Source: Actinomucor elegans
Taxonomy: Eukaryota > Mucoromycota > Mucoromycetes > Mucorales > Mucoraceae
Direction of reading: 5' to 3'
Assembly (NCBI GenBank): GCA_026027325.1
Contig: JAMSLZ010000007.1
Coordinates: 1,674,001-1,738,000 of the forward strand
Length of the DNA: 64,000 nt
Part shown: positions 1-11,755 of the stretch, one piece after another
Position numbering within the stretch: the first letter of the stretch is position 1
Layout of the letters: each line of letters opens with the position of its first letter
Position numbers and translations under genes: made by a program
Notes under the pieces: model-generated
The model's database searches: none
Told to the model about the DNA's origin: nothing
The model's input: the letters and a program-made list of their open reading frames with translations, nothing else

Positions 1-111
1 TTTCAAGGTATTCTCTCTGTATTACCTGCCAATAAGCTGCATGATTGTTTTGAAAGAGTAAAACTTGGCCTCTTTTTCTGAAGTATATGTCCTGACCTTT
101 TTTATCTCTAG

Positions 112-468
112 ATTCAGGGCAATGGCATTTTACACTTTAGTGCCAAACGTGAAATCAAAGAGTTTATTGGGCCAATTGTCTTCGTAGGACTAGCAGCTAT
201 TGTACTGCCATATTTACTTGTTATTGTTCAAATACAGTGGTTAGGTAAGAAAGCGTATGTTTTGTTATGAACAAATACTGATTTGAAGGATATAGAGCCG
301 GCGAAGCAAGTTAGTGTACTGCAAACGACATATCCAGCTATGTTCATTGGCCTAGTTCTGTATTACTTTAACTGCGCATTTACCAAGTTCGGGAAGCGTT
401 GGAGTCAATCCGTTCGAGAGAATCATTATTTAATAGGCAGAGTGCTACACAACATAGAGGAGATTTGA
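112..468 (+). CDS. Doa10/MARCH6-like E3 ubiquitin ligase, C-terminal end (5' partial)
   Basis: Two exons are visible, 112-244 and 296-468, separated by a 51-nt intron. A further exon may end near base 7, just before a GTATTC donor. The reading frame continues off the left edge. The encoded tail contains a region reading HFSAKREIKEFIGPIV, a hydrophobic helix (IVFVGLAAIVLPYLLVI), a second hydrophobic helix, and ends ENHYLIGRVLHNIEE. That end resembles the conserved C-terminal element of the multispanning ER ubiquitin ligases Doa10 (yeast Ssm4) and MARCH6, where a 'YL(V/I)GR.L.N' element follows the last membrane helix. These enzymes ubiquitinate ER and nuclear-membrane degradation substrates with Ubc6/Ubc7. 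The RING-CH domain would lie outside the window. Identification rests on the C-terminus only. Confidence 0.7.
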
Positions 469-1008
469 TTTCATTACGTTTGTGTAATGCGCATGCAAGA
501 GCCCAGAGTCCCCTCTCTGTAATAACCGAAATTTGTGTTTTTTTGAATGAAATTTCCTCATTTTGTACATATTGCATGCAAATCATTAAGTATGATAATT
601 AAAAATTAAAAAACTACATTAGAGGTCGTTTTTCATCAAGCAAAAGATAATAGCCTAATGTGTGTAGTTTTGAATAGACATTCATTATGAGTAATAACGA
701 TTGATTCTTTATCAAAGTTACCATCATCATCTTTTAGGTGTTTTTGTTTTACAAAGAGTCTGGCACTTTGAAATATTGGATGCGGTCGGTCAAGTATCTC
801 ATTTGAGGCAAAATTCTTAATGGACTTTCAGTTGAGTTTGAATCCTCTAAAGATCAGAAGGTCCCATCAATTACTTACTTTATTTAGTCTTACGGTCAAA
901 ATGAAAGGGAACTCTGCTGGGTATCTCGTACTACCGTGTTTCATCTGAAAACAATAAGCGATGCTAATTAACGCGGTCCACGCGAGCGCAATAAGGTTTC
1001 TTGAATCA

Positions 1009-1016
1009 TATAAAAA
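1009..1016 (+). promoter_or_regulatory. TATA box of the expansin-like gene
   Basis: A perfect TATAAAAA lies 72 bp upstream of the ATG at 1088. The region between is pyrimidine-rich with ATTCATTAAAC before the start, as is common for strongly transcribed fungal genes. Inferred from sequence only. Confidence 0.55.
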
Positions 1017-1087
1017 GGACGATTTGATCGACAATTACAATTTTTTCTCCATTATCATAATCATTATTCATTAAACTCTTTCATCTC

Positions 1088-1825
1088 ATGTCTTTCTCTT
1101 CTCGTGCTATCCTTTTCTTTGCTGTTGCATTATGTATCTACATGGTCTCTGCTGCTCCTATTGTCATTGCCAATAATGGCCTTCAATTAGAAGCTGTTGA
1201 TACTGATTCTGTTCCTGCTAGAATCAACATGTTCAAGAAGGTGGATGACGATGAAATTGAATACACCTCTACCAGTACTTCCACTTCCACCTCCACCTCC
1301 ACCTCCACCTCCACTTCCACTTTCACTTCCACTAGCACCAAGACTACCGCCACTGAAGAGCCTACTACCACTACTACTAAAGAACATACCACTACTACTG
1401 AAGAGCCTACCACTACTACTGAAGAGCCTACCACTACTACTACCAAGGCTCGCAAGACTACAACTGAATCCGAAGAACCCACTGAAGCTCCTGTCTCCAA
1501 ATCCAAGTCTGCTAGCTCTGGTTCTTACAGTGGTGATGCCACTTGGTACAACACTGGCGTAGGCTCTTGTGGATGGGATAATGCCGAATCTGAGATGATC
1601 GTCGCTTTGAACCATGGTCAAATGGCTAATGGTGAGAACCCCAACAAAAACCCCAACTGTGGCCGTACCATCAGTGTCAAGGGCCCCAAGGGTTCTGTTA
1701 CTGTCAAGGTCGTTGATACTTGCCCTGGCTGTGCTCATGGCGCTGTTGATTTGTCTCCTGCTGCTTTCGCTAAAATTGCCGACTTATCTCAAGGTCGTGT
1801 CAATGTCAACTGGTCTTGGAACTAA
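1088..1825 (+). CDS. Secreted expansin-like / RlpA-like double-psi beta-barrel protein
   Basis: Single-exon gene of 245 residues. Residues 1-22 form a classical signal peptide ending VSAAP. A low-complexity linker (about 59-140) is made of TSTSTS and TTTTEEP repeats and is likely O-glycosylated. The C-terminal ~95 residues form a double-psi beta-barrel domain beginning YSGDATWYNTGVGSCGWDN, with paired cysteines (SCGW, PNCGR, DTCPGCAHG), the conserved VKVVDTCPGC strand and the DLSPAAFAKIADLSQGRV end. This matches fungal expansin-like/loosenin/cerato-platanin-associated DPBB proteins, which loosen or bind cell-wall polysaccharides without hydrolysis. There is no CBM63-like second domain, so it is not a two-domain plant-type expansin. 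The GT-rich linker is encoded by a near-perfect trinucleotide-type repeat (1263-1450) and is probably length-variable. A TATA box sits upstream. Confidence 0.85.
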   Translation: MSFSSRAILFFAVALCIYMVSAAPIVIANNGLQLEAVDTDSVPARINMFKKVDDDEIEYTSTSTSTSTSTSTSTSTSTFTSTSTKTTATEEPTTTTTKEHTTTTEEPTTTTEEPTTTTTKARKTTTESEEPTEAPVSKSKSASSGSYSGDATWYNTGVGSCGWDNAESEMIVALNHGQMANGENPNKNPNCGRTISVKGPKGSVTVKVVDTCPGCAHGAVDLSPAAFAKIADLSQGRVNVNWSWN

Positions 1826-2359
1826 ATTCATAACATGAAAAAACAACTTCTCTGGTAGAAGCACTTATTCATCTGCATTATTCAACTGTTATATACATAT
1901 ATTAGATTCTTTTTGACAAAGATTTCGGAACTGGGTTCCATACCTCTGTATTAAATAAAAAAAATACTATCTAGAAACCATTGTATGGTTTCTTTCTTTC
2001 ATCAATTAAGCTTTTTTTGTGTTGCATTTGAATGTTATCAGGGCCCAGTTTGAGTTATATTATACGGTAATTAATCCGAAACAAGCTATGCCCAGCCTTT
2101 TTTGACAGGATACTGCTTATAATAGTAGAAATATCTCAAAGAGAGAAATGTAATTTGACACATAAATATAATGGTAATCTATGCATCTTCTGCAAATCCT
2201 TGCTGATCATAACAACATTTATCGAGTCTAGATTATGCATCAAAGCGATTTTTGACGCTATGCATACACCTGCAAAGTTGAGATGGAAAACTTGGCGAGC
2301 ACATTTCATATATGTAAGTCCATGCATTTACAATCGTTCCACCGTCAATTACATGGTTT

Positions 2360-2364
<5 letters not shown>

Positions 2365-2390
<26 letters not shown>
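2365..2390. repeat. Homopolymer T26
   Basis: Uninterrupted run of 26 T. It is one of four A/T runs of 26-29 nt in the window; it could be the tail of a retroposed sequence on the minus strand or a simple repeat. Confidence 0.9.
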
Positions 2391-2395
<5 letters not shown>

Positions 2396-3054
2396 ATATA
2401 CTTAAACGTCTAGAGATCCCTTGACATACGATAAAGAGTCTTCTCACTGAAAAACTGCCATTTCATTTAAAAACATTATTTTTATTTGAAACCCTTTCCG
2501 CTTTTGACATTCTTTTTATTTATTTATTTCAGGCTAATAATATCTTTCGCTGATACAAATATATACATATTTGCTCAAAAGTAATTACTACAACATTTGA
2601 ACCAAAGTGAGATATTTGTTTCATCCATCTGTAAAACGGGTGGTACGTTTTTTTTCCAAAGGTAATCTAAGAAGCAATATAACAAAATTAATCACTGAAA
2701 CTAACAAATGCATATTAGGAATAACGTATCATATTACTTTCTTCGTGGAAAGGCTCCCTATGGTTTATACGCTGAAAAAAGTAACGGAGTGTGAACTGCA
2801 CAAGGAGCATGTGGCATCAATGCTCGGAACTCGCAAAAATTTAATGCAAGGAAAACATTTAATCGTAAAAGCGAATTATTGCTATATTCTGTATTGCTTT
2901 TCAAGGGTGCAGTGATTGCACTATCAAATGGACGCCTTTTGAGGGCTTTGAGAAAATTTTAAAAAACAATTTGGTTATATTGTGAACAAAGATGTATTCC
3001 TTATATTCTTTGTAGTTTGGTATTTATTGTCACTACTATAAATAATTAACCGTA

Positions 3055-3189
3055 TTATAATGCTTGACGGGCAAACTTGACAACAGATCCCAAGCAAATA
3101 TTTTGATCAGTGCATTTAATACATTCGCAAGGGGTTGTGGGGCAAGGCATATCAGCAAAGCAACAGCTGTAAAAGATCCATCCTCCGTC
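3055..3189 (-). other. Possible terminal exon of a small Cys-rich protein
   Basis: On the minus strand an open frame follows a good acceptor (TTGTTCAG at 3190) and ends at TAA 3055. It encodes a Cys-dense stretch reading CCFADMPCPTTPCECIKC followed by TDQNIC, containing CxC and CxxC spacings seen in metal-binding or disulfide-rich secreted peptides. I found no upstream ATG exon, and the plus strand is also open here, so this is weak. I name no function. Confidence 0.15.
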
Positions 3190-4789
3190 CTGAACAAGGT
3201 TTCAAAGCATAATCTATTTGCTAGATTATTGTTGAAATATAAATAAACACAATTAAATCAACTAATAATATACAACATGTATTTAGTCAGATATATATCA
3301 AAATATCATGCATAAAATTGAGGGGTAAGAGAATCGATTTTGGGCATTATACGATTATAGTTTAACATTTTGATCATTGATTTTACAAACTTGCTTTTAC
3401 CAATATGTTCATTTAAGCTTGTTGTATTGAGCAAAATACCACAGAGTAATTCTATGGGAATGGGATTTATTCAACTCTCTTTTAAATGCATAGCGGCACT
3501 ATCCCATTAGGTGTTTCCGGTTAGATGTGATCATGATGAGAGTTAATTTATGTATATCAGTAGTAAGCTATAATGATTTACCATGTAAATGCAATGGTAT
3601 CATTGTTCCCAATAAAATAAATCATTTAGTATTGGTATTGCTGTGGTGATAGCTAGAGTTAATTCTTTTACCACGAATAAGCAAGAGATTTCTGACGTTC
3701 TCACTATCAGGTTGATGCTATACAGTTCAAAAAAAAATTAGTTTAGTAATCGAATGCTACATATCGTTCATCTTACCTACAAATAAATATCTGTCATGTC
3801 TACATAGTTTAGATTTTGATATTCGATTAGATCTTAGTCTTTAAAGCAGCCAATTTCGTTTACTTTTGGTGGACTATTAACAGATAAATTTATTGATGTA
3901 ATCAAATCAGAGCAAGTAGACCTTATGTTGAAGGTTTAGATAATGCTATCAATTTTCTTTTCCCTGCTTTATCTAATAATTCCATCATTTTATCATCGTC
4001 TATAGCCACTATTTACATTCTGTTAAATTCATGGAGAGGGGAAATTGAGTATAGCCTCTACAAGTGACCATTTGCTTGATTCTTTGGCACTTATGTACAA
4101 ACATATTCTTAATAATAATCCTTTCGTCTCTGGATATTTATCCATTTCGTTCATTGTTTTACGCGCGAACTTCATATAGTGACTAGTGCCAGTGCCTTTA
4201 GAATGTGTTTTTTAGGTTCTTCTTGTTTTCTTTTATGAGCTCCATCAATCCTAGTCTTAGGATATAATAAGATAAAAACCTGTCTTTTTATTCTCTCAGT
4301 ACGACAACTTGAGGGCGTATAAATAAAACCAAAATTATCCTTCCTATAAAAAAAAGAACTATATTTCTTAGTCTTTTGTATTCTTCAACTTTTTATCTAA
4401 TTTGCAACACACTTGATAAGCGCCTTTCATATATATATCTATTGGAACTATTGTTGAACTGAATTTTAATCAATATATAATACTTGTCAACAATTAAATT
4501 TTATAGTGATATTAAATCGATTCAATTAAACTTCATCTACGATTCCACCGTCTAAGAGGACTTTATTTACAGCCTCTGATTATTAAATCTATTATCCGCC
4601 TTTCTCAATATAAATACATCCAAAAGAATCATTTAGATATGACAAGCATTATGTTTCTAGTTTTGATGTACAAGTGCATCGAGCGCTGATTAGTGCAAAC
4701 GCATCCACAACGAAAAACAAGAATACTTTCTATAGATGCAGTGGCTTATTTTAAACAATTCTAATCATTAGAGGTTCTAATAATCGATA

Positions 4790-4850
4790 GATTCCTCAGC
4801 CGATCCAAATTTAACGCCGTCTCTGATGGCTGGTACTTGCTCAAAATAAG
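4790..4850 (+). repeat. Dispersed intergenic repeat, diverged copy
   Basis: Contains CAGCCGATCC, a 'TCTCTGATGGCTGGTACTTGCTC' type segment (in two parts) and AAAATAAGC, in the same order as the better copies at 27921 and 41743. Strongly diverged. Confidence 0.35.
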
Positions 4851-5425
4851 CCGCAGAGTATATTATTAGAGCTGTTTATTTTACTGGAATAGAGCAAATG
4901 TAGCGTTTATTAAAAAACAGTAATAGTTTGCATCGAATCTAGAATCGATCTGCAGGTCTTCTAGTCCATTCAGGTTTAATATTGATTTTAATTGCTATTG
5001 CAAGTTTTGAACAAGCTATTCCATCCATTGAAAACATTATTTAATTGTGCTACTAGAGTGTAAAATACATTGATGATTGGCAGTGAATTATATATTGTAT
5101 CATTTAAGCTATATTTAATGATCATCTCTGCACAGGTCCCGATTAATTATCACGTCTCAAAGATAGTATACAGCCAGGATAGGCCATTACCTTTTTTTTA
5201 GTGCTTTTGGTTGTCCAAAATATAAACACTATATTCGATAGTTAATACTTAGTTGTTGCAATATATTTTCTTTTTTAAAAAAAATATACAGGGCTCCTTT
5301 TGATGAGCAAACAAAAGCAACTATTTATTAACTAAATGATTTTTATATACTGTTTGTTGGAATAATGAATCTTTTTTAGTAATGTGGTATAATAATAAAG
5401 TGCGAAAAGTACAATGCAAAAAATA

Positions 5426-8400
5426 TTAAGAGAATCTAGCGGACAGAAATTGATCGATACATCGATTGATATATTCTTTTTTACAAGTCATGTCCATGCC
5501 AAATATATCAGACAAAGTATCGCGTACTTGCTTTTTGGTTAGTCGCCTCAAATCATGATTATCAAGGATTCTTTCAATTTCTTGACTAATCACCTCGTCA
5601 TTTGGCATGGCAAAGAAACTATGAGTGGAAGGTGCCCTTGAAAAATTTGGGCCTTGGAAATATGATGGTTCTGGTGCTGTACTGTAGTAATCATGTACGC
5701 TTAGGCCTCCTCTGTCCATTTGCATAGAGTAAGGTGGATTAGTTGCTGTGTTACCATGGCTATAAATGGATTCTGTTATGTCGCCTTCAAGATGTGAATG
5801 CATTGAGGATGAGGCAGATGCAGTTAAGTGCGAAGAACAATGAGTATGCTGTTCTTTCTCGCAAGAGTAGTCGGATTCCCGGCTGTTTTTTGAACAGTTC
5901 GATTGACTTTCTTGCCACTCTTCTAACATCTCTTGCTCGTGCTCTGACCAACATTTGGTAGGGATTGAGTCTGGATCAAATTTACCTTCCTCAGGACCAA
6001 CCGCCTTCTTTTGTCCTTTATCACCAACAACTATACGCGTGTTGCCCCAAGAAAAATCATCAAAATGCCAAAAAGCATATATAGGAATTAAGAATGAGAA
6101 TACTGGAATAGCGAGAATATACACGATCATCCATCCTACATGTTCCCACTAGAAAAAAGTTAGTAACCCTTGATTCAAACTCGTGTCTTTAGATATAATT
6201 CTACCTTTCTTCGAAGAATGAAAATAATGGCTTGAAGACCGTAAACACCGGCCAAAGTTATAATGGACATAAGGGGAACTTGATTGGTATTTGTACAGAG
6301 CTGATGAACAAGATAACCTAAATAGCACACTACGGCAGGCATTACTAGTGTACTAAGCAAGTCTAGCATGACTACGAACCGCATGGAAAAGCAGCAAAAG
6401 CCACATAGTTGAGGCAAAAACATCAATTCGCCGAGGTTATGCACAGTAGAGTTGATCCATCTTCGACGCTGGGATAGCAAAACAGGCCACTGGTCTGGGG
6501 CATTTGTCATACAGGCTGCATCAGGTGTAAACTTGGTTTTATAGTTTGGAAAATGCTTCAAGATAAGCGTAGTCAAATACCGATCCTCGCCTAAATGCAG
6601 CAAATTCTTCTTGTGCAATGTATCTACATGGTTTTCAGCATAGTCATTGATAACTTGGTTGGAAGCTAGCAAAGGTTGATTTCGTGTAGTAGAGCGAATA
6701 CGGTACATGCAAAAACAACCAGGCAAACAAGTAACCGACCCAAACAAGGATTCAAAAGCTTTGGCTAAATGATGAGAGATATAGTACTCATACACTTGAA
6801 TCATTGTTACCCAGGTGTCCTTTTCGTTTGACAACATAGTTTCTCCACATAAGCCTACAATTTTGGGATCATTGACAAAGCAAGAAACCATACGATTAAG
6901 TGAATCTGGAAGCACTTCAGTGTCAGCATCTACCATTAGTACAAACTCGTAGAAACCTGGATTAACGCCTATCACATTCTTTAACTGGTGGTGTATCTCA
7001 AGTTCCAAAGGCGTCATGGGTGAATCGAAATGGACCTTGTTCAAGAAACGCATCAATACCATCTGAGAATCACGTTTGCCACGGTTTCCTGGCTTTTGTC
7101 TTTCTTCAGGTGTGCCAACCTTGACTACCACTACAAAGGGTACAACGTGACCAGAGCACTCGTAGAGTCCAGAATAGACTTTACCCATATTGTGTTGTTT
7201 GCGACCTTCGCCAAGTGCTAAGAACGATTTGGGCTCAGGATCAACATTTGGATTGACGCCTAGAATATCTAAAACAATGCGTGGAGTTGATCTGTCGTTA
7301 CCACTACCGACAATCATACCGTCTGCAATCAAGAACAATAGCTTTCTTTTGTCGTCATATTTCAAAACGGCTAACGAGTTGATTGTTTTTCGCAGAGACT
7401 CTTCTCCTTCAGTGTAACAAGGTACTTGGCAAATGATGAACTTGTCGTATTCTTCATGTACATATTGTGTACCTAATCTAAGAGCAGCCAAAAACTTGAA
7501 CAAGATGACGCTGCACAGAAATCCAGTAATCAGCAATAACAAGTATTCTGAAAAGAGGCATTGCAATGAATTACGCGTATCCACCTTACCCACCAAAAAC
7601 AAGTTACGCAGGCAAAGCAGTTGGCGTTCTCGAACAGTTTTGTCCAAAGGCAATGCGTCAAAATGAGCGGAAATATCTGTTCCCGCTAATTGTCGAAATA
7701 ACTCTGTAATAGAGTTATCAATGAAATCCATATCAATGTTAGAAGGCACTTCTTCTCCTTCTGCAGCTCGAGGAACACGACCTCCCATCATATAAGAAGT
7801 CAAGTCAAATACGTTATTGTGAAGAATAGCCCATTGTCTCTGCGTACTAATACCACCAATCTGTACATTAAACGACGCCTGATTTTTAATGTCCACAGGA
7901 TCATAGCCCATGAAACCTATACGGTAATTGCGTCTTAGATAAACCATCTGTTCATAGTACCAATCAGGACGGTAATCATCTCTAAAGCTTCTGAAGTCGT
8001 GGTATATTGAATTCGAATCAGTGATATTGATATGTACATCCAATGTCACTTCTTTAGCCACCGTGCCATCGATACCATCACATAATGCAGAAACTTGCAC
8101 AGGAAATAAATCACTGGCGTCTTGCCCAGCATATTGATAGAGTGCACTAGTAGGAATCACTTCAGACGCCCAATGTCGAGGAGCAAAGGAAGTCAAATCA
8201 AACACTTCTCCACGGATAGCAATGAAGGCATTATCTCGATTACTTTTGGCTTGAAGTTCAGATTGTGTATAAAGATCTTGATGAGGGCAAACAAGACGGC
8301 CAAAGAATGCGATAAACCAAATCATGACAGCACATAGCAAAAAAATCATGCCACAGAGGGTTACCTTTTCACGCCATGCCATACGAATGTCGGCTCGTTT

Positions 8401-11234
8401 CATACCACAAGCACGGTTCATAAGGATGCTTGGGATCCACCAGGTCGTGATCCAAGTCAGGAATACCCAGCAGCCTCTTGACCGACTTGTTTTTCTGGTT
8501 TTTTTCTTTTCTTTATCTTTGCCGCCTTGCGACTCTTCAAGTTTCTGCTGCTGTTGCTGAATATCCTGCTCTTCATCATCAAACAGGTGTTGATGGTGTA
8601 GCTTTTCGTCATTGCAAGAGTTAATGGTTTGCGCAACGCTATTATCGCAATGATGAGAGCAGACAGAGTTAGATTCCTCTTCATAGCAGCCTTCAAAACA
8701 TTCTTCAGAGTATACTGAACCAATTTCTGTCATTGATCTACAAGAAGTTGGTGGTAGTAATTGTGAGCACACTTGGCTCATTCCATCGTATGCATCTTCG
8801 TCCTCTATTCAAATATGTATAAGAAAACCATGGCAGGTAGATTTATATGACTGACTTACCAAACGGTATGCCTTTTGCTATGCATCTTGCTCGCCTTTGC
8901 TCACGTTTTTCAATGGCACGCAGTTTATTCTCTAAAACTGACCAAGAGGTCTCTGTCAAATAAACCTAGATTGAGAACGAGTTAGTATCTCCAGCTATTA
9001 AACTTTTTTGCCTGGTTTCAAATACCTTTTCTCCGTCTTGCATCATCATCTTTTCATTCCAATGAAAAGCTTCTTGCAAAGCGAGCCATTTGTCGCCCAA
9101 TTCTGCATCAAGGTCGACTGTTGTAGCATGTATCAGATCAATATAACGATCGTAGAATTCTTGCAGCGTCATATCCATTGTGTACTCATATTTGGCTCTG
9201 TTCACTAACGCGAGCAAACCAAATGCCTTGATCTGAGCCATGACTTTTTTTGAATCGCACGAATGAGGCAGCAACAAATCGTTACTTCGAAGACATAAAA
9301 CATACCAAGTTTTGGTACTTTGTAGAGTTTCAAGGATATCATCCACGGCTTCTTTTAATTGACTAGCCTTGTTTTGATTCATGCTTTCTGTTCCTGTAGT
9401 CGTGTCATTGCCTGATTTTCGTTTGACAGAAGGAGATCGATGCGGTTTAGCAGGTTGCTGGCCCGAGATAATATGTGTACTTTTCTTGGGATGTCTTTCG
9501 GTGGTGATTGATTTCTGCAAAAACAGTTTAGTGACAAGACTATTAGTTGGTCCTCCATTGTCTTGCTGAGCGCCAAACAACGACATGAAGTCTGCACATA
9601 ATGTTTCGGTAGTACGCGTGCCGAAATCAATAGGCGAGTAGGTCACCGCGCCAGTGAAATGCTGGATAGTGAACTCGGCAGATGTTTTTGAGATAAAACA
9701 AGGATGTTTTCGATTCTGCTGCCTGAACATATCCATGCAATTCTGAGGTGCAGCAGATGGGCGACTTAGCGCAGTGATCAGACCATTCTGTGTGTCGTTC
9801 AAAAGCTGTATACAATTATCATTGCTGATACTTTCAAGCTGAGGGACAGTCTTGAGTTTGAGAACAGAGTAAACTTCTGTATTGCGCTCAAACATTTGAT
9901 GAAGCATAAAGTGATGCATTCTTTCGTTAGCATAATAGACACAGAACTGGTCGTAGTTTGCAACAGGTGTTGTTTGCATAGGTGGTGCCGCACCTGGAAA
10001 ATCCACAATACCAATAAAGTTCTGGAACTGAGATTTGCATAGTTTCTTGTTGAATGTTTCAACAAGCCAGCTAAACAATAGCGAATACAAGGCTTCGGAT
10101 AGTGAATCACGTTGCACGGCTGCTTGCTCTGCGTTGAGAAAGATGGTAGTTAAATCACGCTTGATTAATTTGGTTTGATATGTAAGACATGTCTCCAATG
10201 CTTTGGGTTCCACTCCTAAAAGATCGGCTGTAATGTCCAGTTCATTGGTGTTTTTTACAATAGCCGAGTCTTGCATGTTGGTGGCATCGTCTATAAATTG
10301 CAAGTTACCTAGATGCAAAATTGCTGCCAATATTTGAGTGATTTGAAGCAAGGTAGTCTTATTGATGCCCAAAGATTTCAATAGCTGCTTCAGCTCATTA
10401 TACTTTTCGGTATCTTCCATGATCAATCCAGAAGCTAGTCGTGCAGCCTCTTTGGTTTTGAACAAGTAAGTATAAGAAGAAGCTTCATTGAGATGCAAAA
10501 ATGACTTTTCCTCGGGAGATGATCCATGTAAAATATAGTAAAAGATGTGAAAGTTGCGTTCATCTCCCAAGGTTTGAGTTACACGCGATTTTTCCAGCAT
10601 ATAGTCAAGGAACTTGGCACCGATCATACGTCCTCTTTCATTGAACTGCAGTTCGAGATATTTACCGAATCGTGAAGCATTTTCGTTGACGGTAGTTTTA
10701 GCATGCCCAAATGCTTCTAGCGCGCCATAAGCTTTCTGTATAAGCTGCTGTATTTTGGAGGGCTTTTTAGGATTGCTAAGTGTGACAAAGTGATACAAAG
10801 CCCATTGATGCATTTCTGATTTTCCACTACCACATAAACCACTGTTTGATATAGGAGAAATCAATTGATTTCAATTACGAGTTAGGGAGCAGGAATATAG
10901 ACCACGAAACTAGATGCCTTCCTTACCTCAGAACGATAGATTGGTCACTCCCAGTACGTCTCATATGAAAGTAAGCTTGGTTGATGTGCTGAAAAATGTG
11001 TGCTGGCAATTTATCTCTACCATCTGTATTTTTGTATTCTGCCAAATACCGTTCACTTGTTTCTTGAATCTCTGCTCGAGAATCTTTGTATGGATTCACG
11101 ACTACTAGAAGTGAGTTCCGAATACGTGTATAGATTTGATCTTGCAAGAATCGATCTCGAAGTGCTGTAACAAGACTTTCTTCTGTGATATTTTCAATAT
11201 TGCAAAGATCATCGTTATACTTTGATGAAGTCAT
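5426..11234 (-). CDS. Class V/VII chitin synthase with myosin motor-like domain
   Basis: Five exons on the minus strand: 11234-10927, 10841-9026, 8965-8860, 8804-6205, 6148-5426. They give 1850 residues, the usual length for this class. Domain order: myosin head-like region (about 1-740) with a Walker A at the first splice junction reading GLCGSGKSE; two membrane helices near 855 and 895; a cytochrome b5-like segment near 935-985 (RGEVFDLTSFAPRHW); the GT2 chitin synthase core with DADTE, CLPGCF, GEDRYL and the QRRRW signature near 1520; C-terminal membrane helices; and a DEK_C-like domain in the last 60 residues. It transfers GlcNAc from UDP-GlcNAc into chitin at growing tips, and in relatives the head helps vesicle delivery and tethering. 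Introns are 55-85 nt; one carries TACTAAC. The start ATG opens the only in-frame first exon. The P-loop differs from the usual GE(S/T)G(A/S)GK(T/S). Confidence 0.93.
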
Positions 11235-11755
11235 GTTGTCGATAATAAACCTCTAGATCCAAAAAGCTTATGACCTAGGCAGCTACGATAAGAAGGACGC
11301 TTAAAAAGATAAAGAAGGGAAAAGAAAATAAGTGGAATAACGAAAATCTAGTTAAAGATTATGATCCAAACTAAAATGATCCAGGGACGCTGATATATTG
11401 AATGAAAAGAGCACTTTTTAGATATACAAAACGTTGATGTCCAGTATATACAAATGCCTCCTATAAGTACCTTCTATTCTAAGTAAAAGAAAAGACTATT
11501 TTTTTTTTCGTGAGCAAGCTCCTATATTCCTTTGCAGTATCTTTTCCAGTACACTTCTTTTCACTTTATTCTAAACTTGTGTTTGCTTCTAGTACTTAAA
11601 AGCGAAGATTACATATTGATGGTACATATAGAAAGCCTGATAAATAATGATAGCCAATAAGACTAGCTGTGCTAATGCGAGTATTTATTGAAATATACTG
11701 AGTAGAGCCCCTTGCATAATAGGTGCAATCCAATTATATAGTAGTTCTATCATAA
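11235..11755. other. Intergenic region between chitin synthase and Zn-cluster gene
   Basis: About 520 bp of AT-rich DNA upstream of the chitin synthase start and downstream of the transcription factor stop. I see no other gene or clear motif. Confidence 0.6.

Larger units (their letters stand above)
1826..5425. other. 3.6 kb AT-rich intergenic region
   Basis: No convincing gene. It holds a T26 tract (2365-2390), a low-confidence Cys-rich exon candidate on the minus strand (3055-3189), and a diverged copy of the dispersed repeat near 4790-4850. Open frames near 2607-2915 lack an ATG start and resemble nothing I recognise. Confidence 0.5.

Noticed and set aside
1183..1738. Long open frames antisense to the expansin-like gene
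   Set aside because: They are produced by the TST/TTTEEP repeat codons, which stay open in several frames; no conserved pattern.
2607..2915. 102-codon plus-strand frame
   Set aside because: No ATG start, AT-rich codons, no recognisable motif or splice context.
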